NCBI GenBank assembly: GCA_913062745.1
Contig: CAJXXJ010000333.1
Coordinates: forward strand, 1-5,042
Direction of reading: 5' to 3'
Length of the DNA: 5,042 nucleotides
DNA from: an uncultured Phaeodactylibacter sp.
GTDB lineage: Bacteria > Bacteroidota > Bacteroidia > Chitinophagales > Saprospiraceae
The notes beneath the pieces were generated by a model. That model was given only the letters and a program-made list of their open reading frames with translations, made no database searches and was not told where the DNA came from. Positions 4,958 through 5,042 of the stretch are shown one piece after another (within the stretch, counting starts at the first letter, position 1; every line of letters starts with the position of its first letter). Both the position numbers and the translations under genes were made by a program.

Positions 4958-4965
4958 ATAGTTAT

Positions 4966-5039
4966 GCCAGCATAGCTCAGTTGGCCAGAGCAGCTGATTT
5001 GTAATCAGCGGGTCGGGGGTTCGAATCCCTCTGCTGGCT
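4966..5039 (+). tRNA. tRNA-Thr (anticodon UGU)
   Basis: Complete cloverleaf of 74 nt. The acceptor stem GCCAGCA (4966-4972) pairs perfectly with TGCTGGC (5032-5038); discriminator base T at 5039. D stem GCTC/GAGC (4975-4978, 4988-4991) with a nine-base loop. Anticodon stem GCTGA/TCAGC (4993-4997, 5005-5009) with loop TTTGTAA, so the anticodon is TGT at 5000-5002, reading ACA and other ACN threonine codons. Variable loop of five bases; T arm GGGGG/CCCTC (5015-5019, 5027-5031) with loop TTCGAAT. The next bases are CAA, so CCA is not encoded and must be added by the nucleotidyltransferase. Probably the first tRNA of a cluster running past the window edge. Confidence 0.98.
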
Positions 5040-5042
5040 CAA

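Noticed and set aside
1..5042. CRISPR array, insertion sequence, toxin-antitoxin or defence locus
   Set aside because: No regularly spaced repeats, transposase, terminal inverted repeats or toxin/antitoxin-like gene pairs are visible; all sizeable genes have housekeeping or general family assignments.

Overview
This window looks like a chromosomal housekeeping segment of a Bacteroidota bacterium, probably in or near the Saprospiria/Lewinella group. The phylum call rests on four things: promoter elements of the TTG-N19/20-TAnnTTTG type; start codons that mostly lack a Shine-Dalgarno sequence; Bacteroidota-like versions of PdxJ, TonB C-terminal domain and short HPF proteins; and the order xerC - hpf - tRNA-Thr, which I recall as typical of the phylum just upstream of tuf/secE/nusG. 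The class-level guess is inference from the fairly high GC for the phylum and is weaker.

Layout. (1) Bases 3-1780, minus strand: a two-gene unit, first a CPBP-family (Abi/Rce1-like) intramembrane protease, then 11 bp later cdsA (CDP-diacylglycerol synthase). Both are complete. (2) Bases 1781-2053: a 273-bp divergent intergenic region rich in palindromes, with a candidate minus-strand promoter and a terminator-like hairpin before pdxJ. (3) Bases 2054-2770, plus strand: pdxJ, pyridoxine 5'-phosphate synthase. (4) Bases 2802-3248, minus strand: a short TonB-C-terminal-domain protein without a membrane anchor, convergent with pdxJ. (5) Bases 3349-4248, plus strand: a Xer-type tyrosine recombinase with all catalytic residues, divergent from the TonB-like gene across a compact promoter region. 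(6) Bases 4298-4603: short-form hibernation promoting factor, with the only good Shine-Dalgarno sequence in the window, followed by a strong intrinsic terminator. (7) Bases 4660-4965: no convincing protein gene, but two tandem Bacteroidota-type promoters and two leader hairpins, leading into tRNA-Thr(UGU) at 4966-5039. More tRNAs and tuf probably follow beyond the window edge.

The genes serve separate core processes: phospholipid synthesis, vitamin B6 synthesis, chromosome dimer resolution, ribosome hibernation and translation. I see no mobile element, CRISPR array, phage or defence locus, and no evidence of a new multi-gene system. The points most worth a second look are the anchorless TonB domain protein with its outer-membrane-like C-terminus, the Shine-Dalgarno sequence of hpf, and the double promoter plus structured leader before the tRNA.
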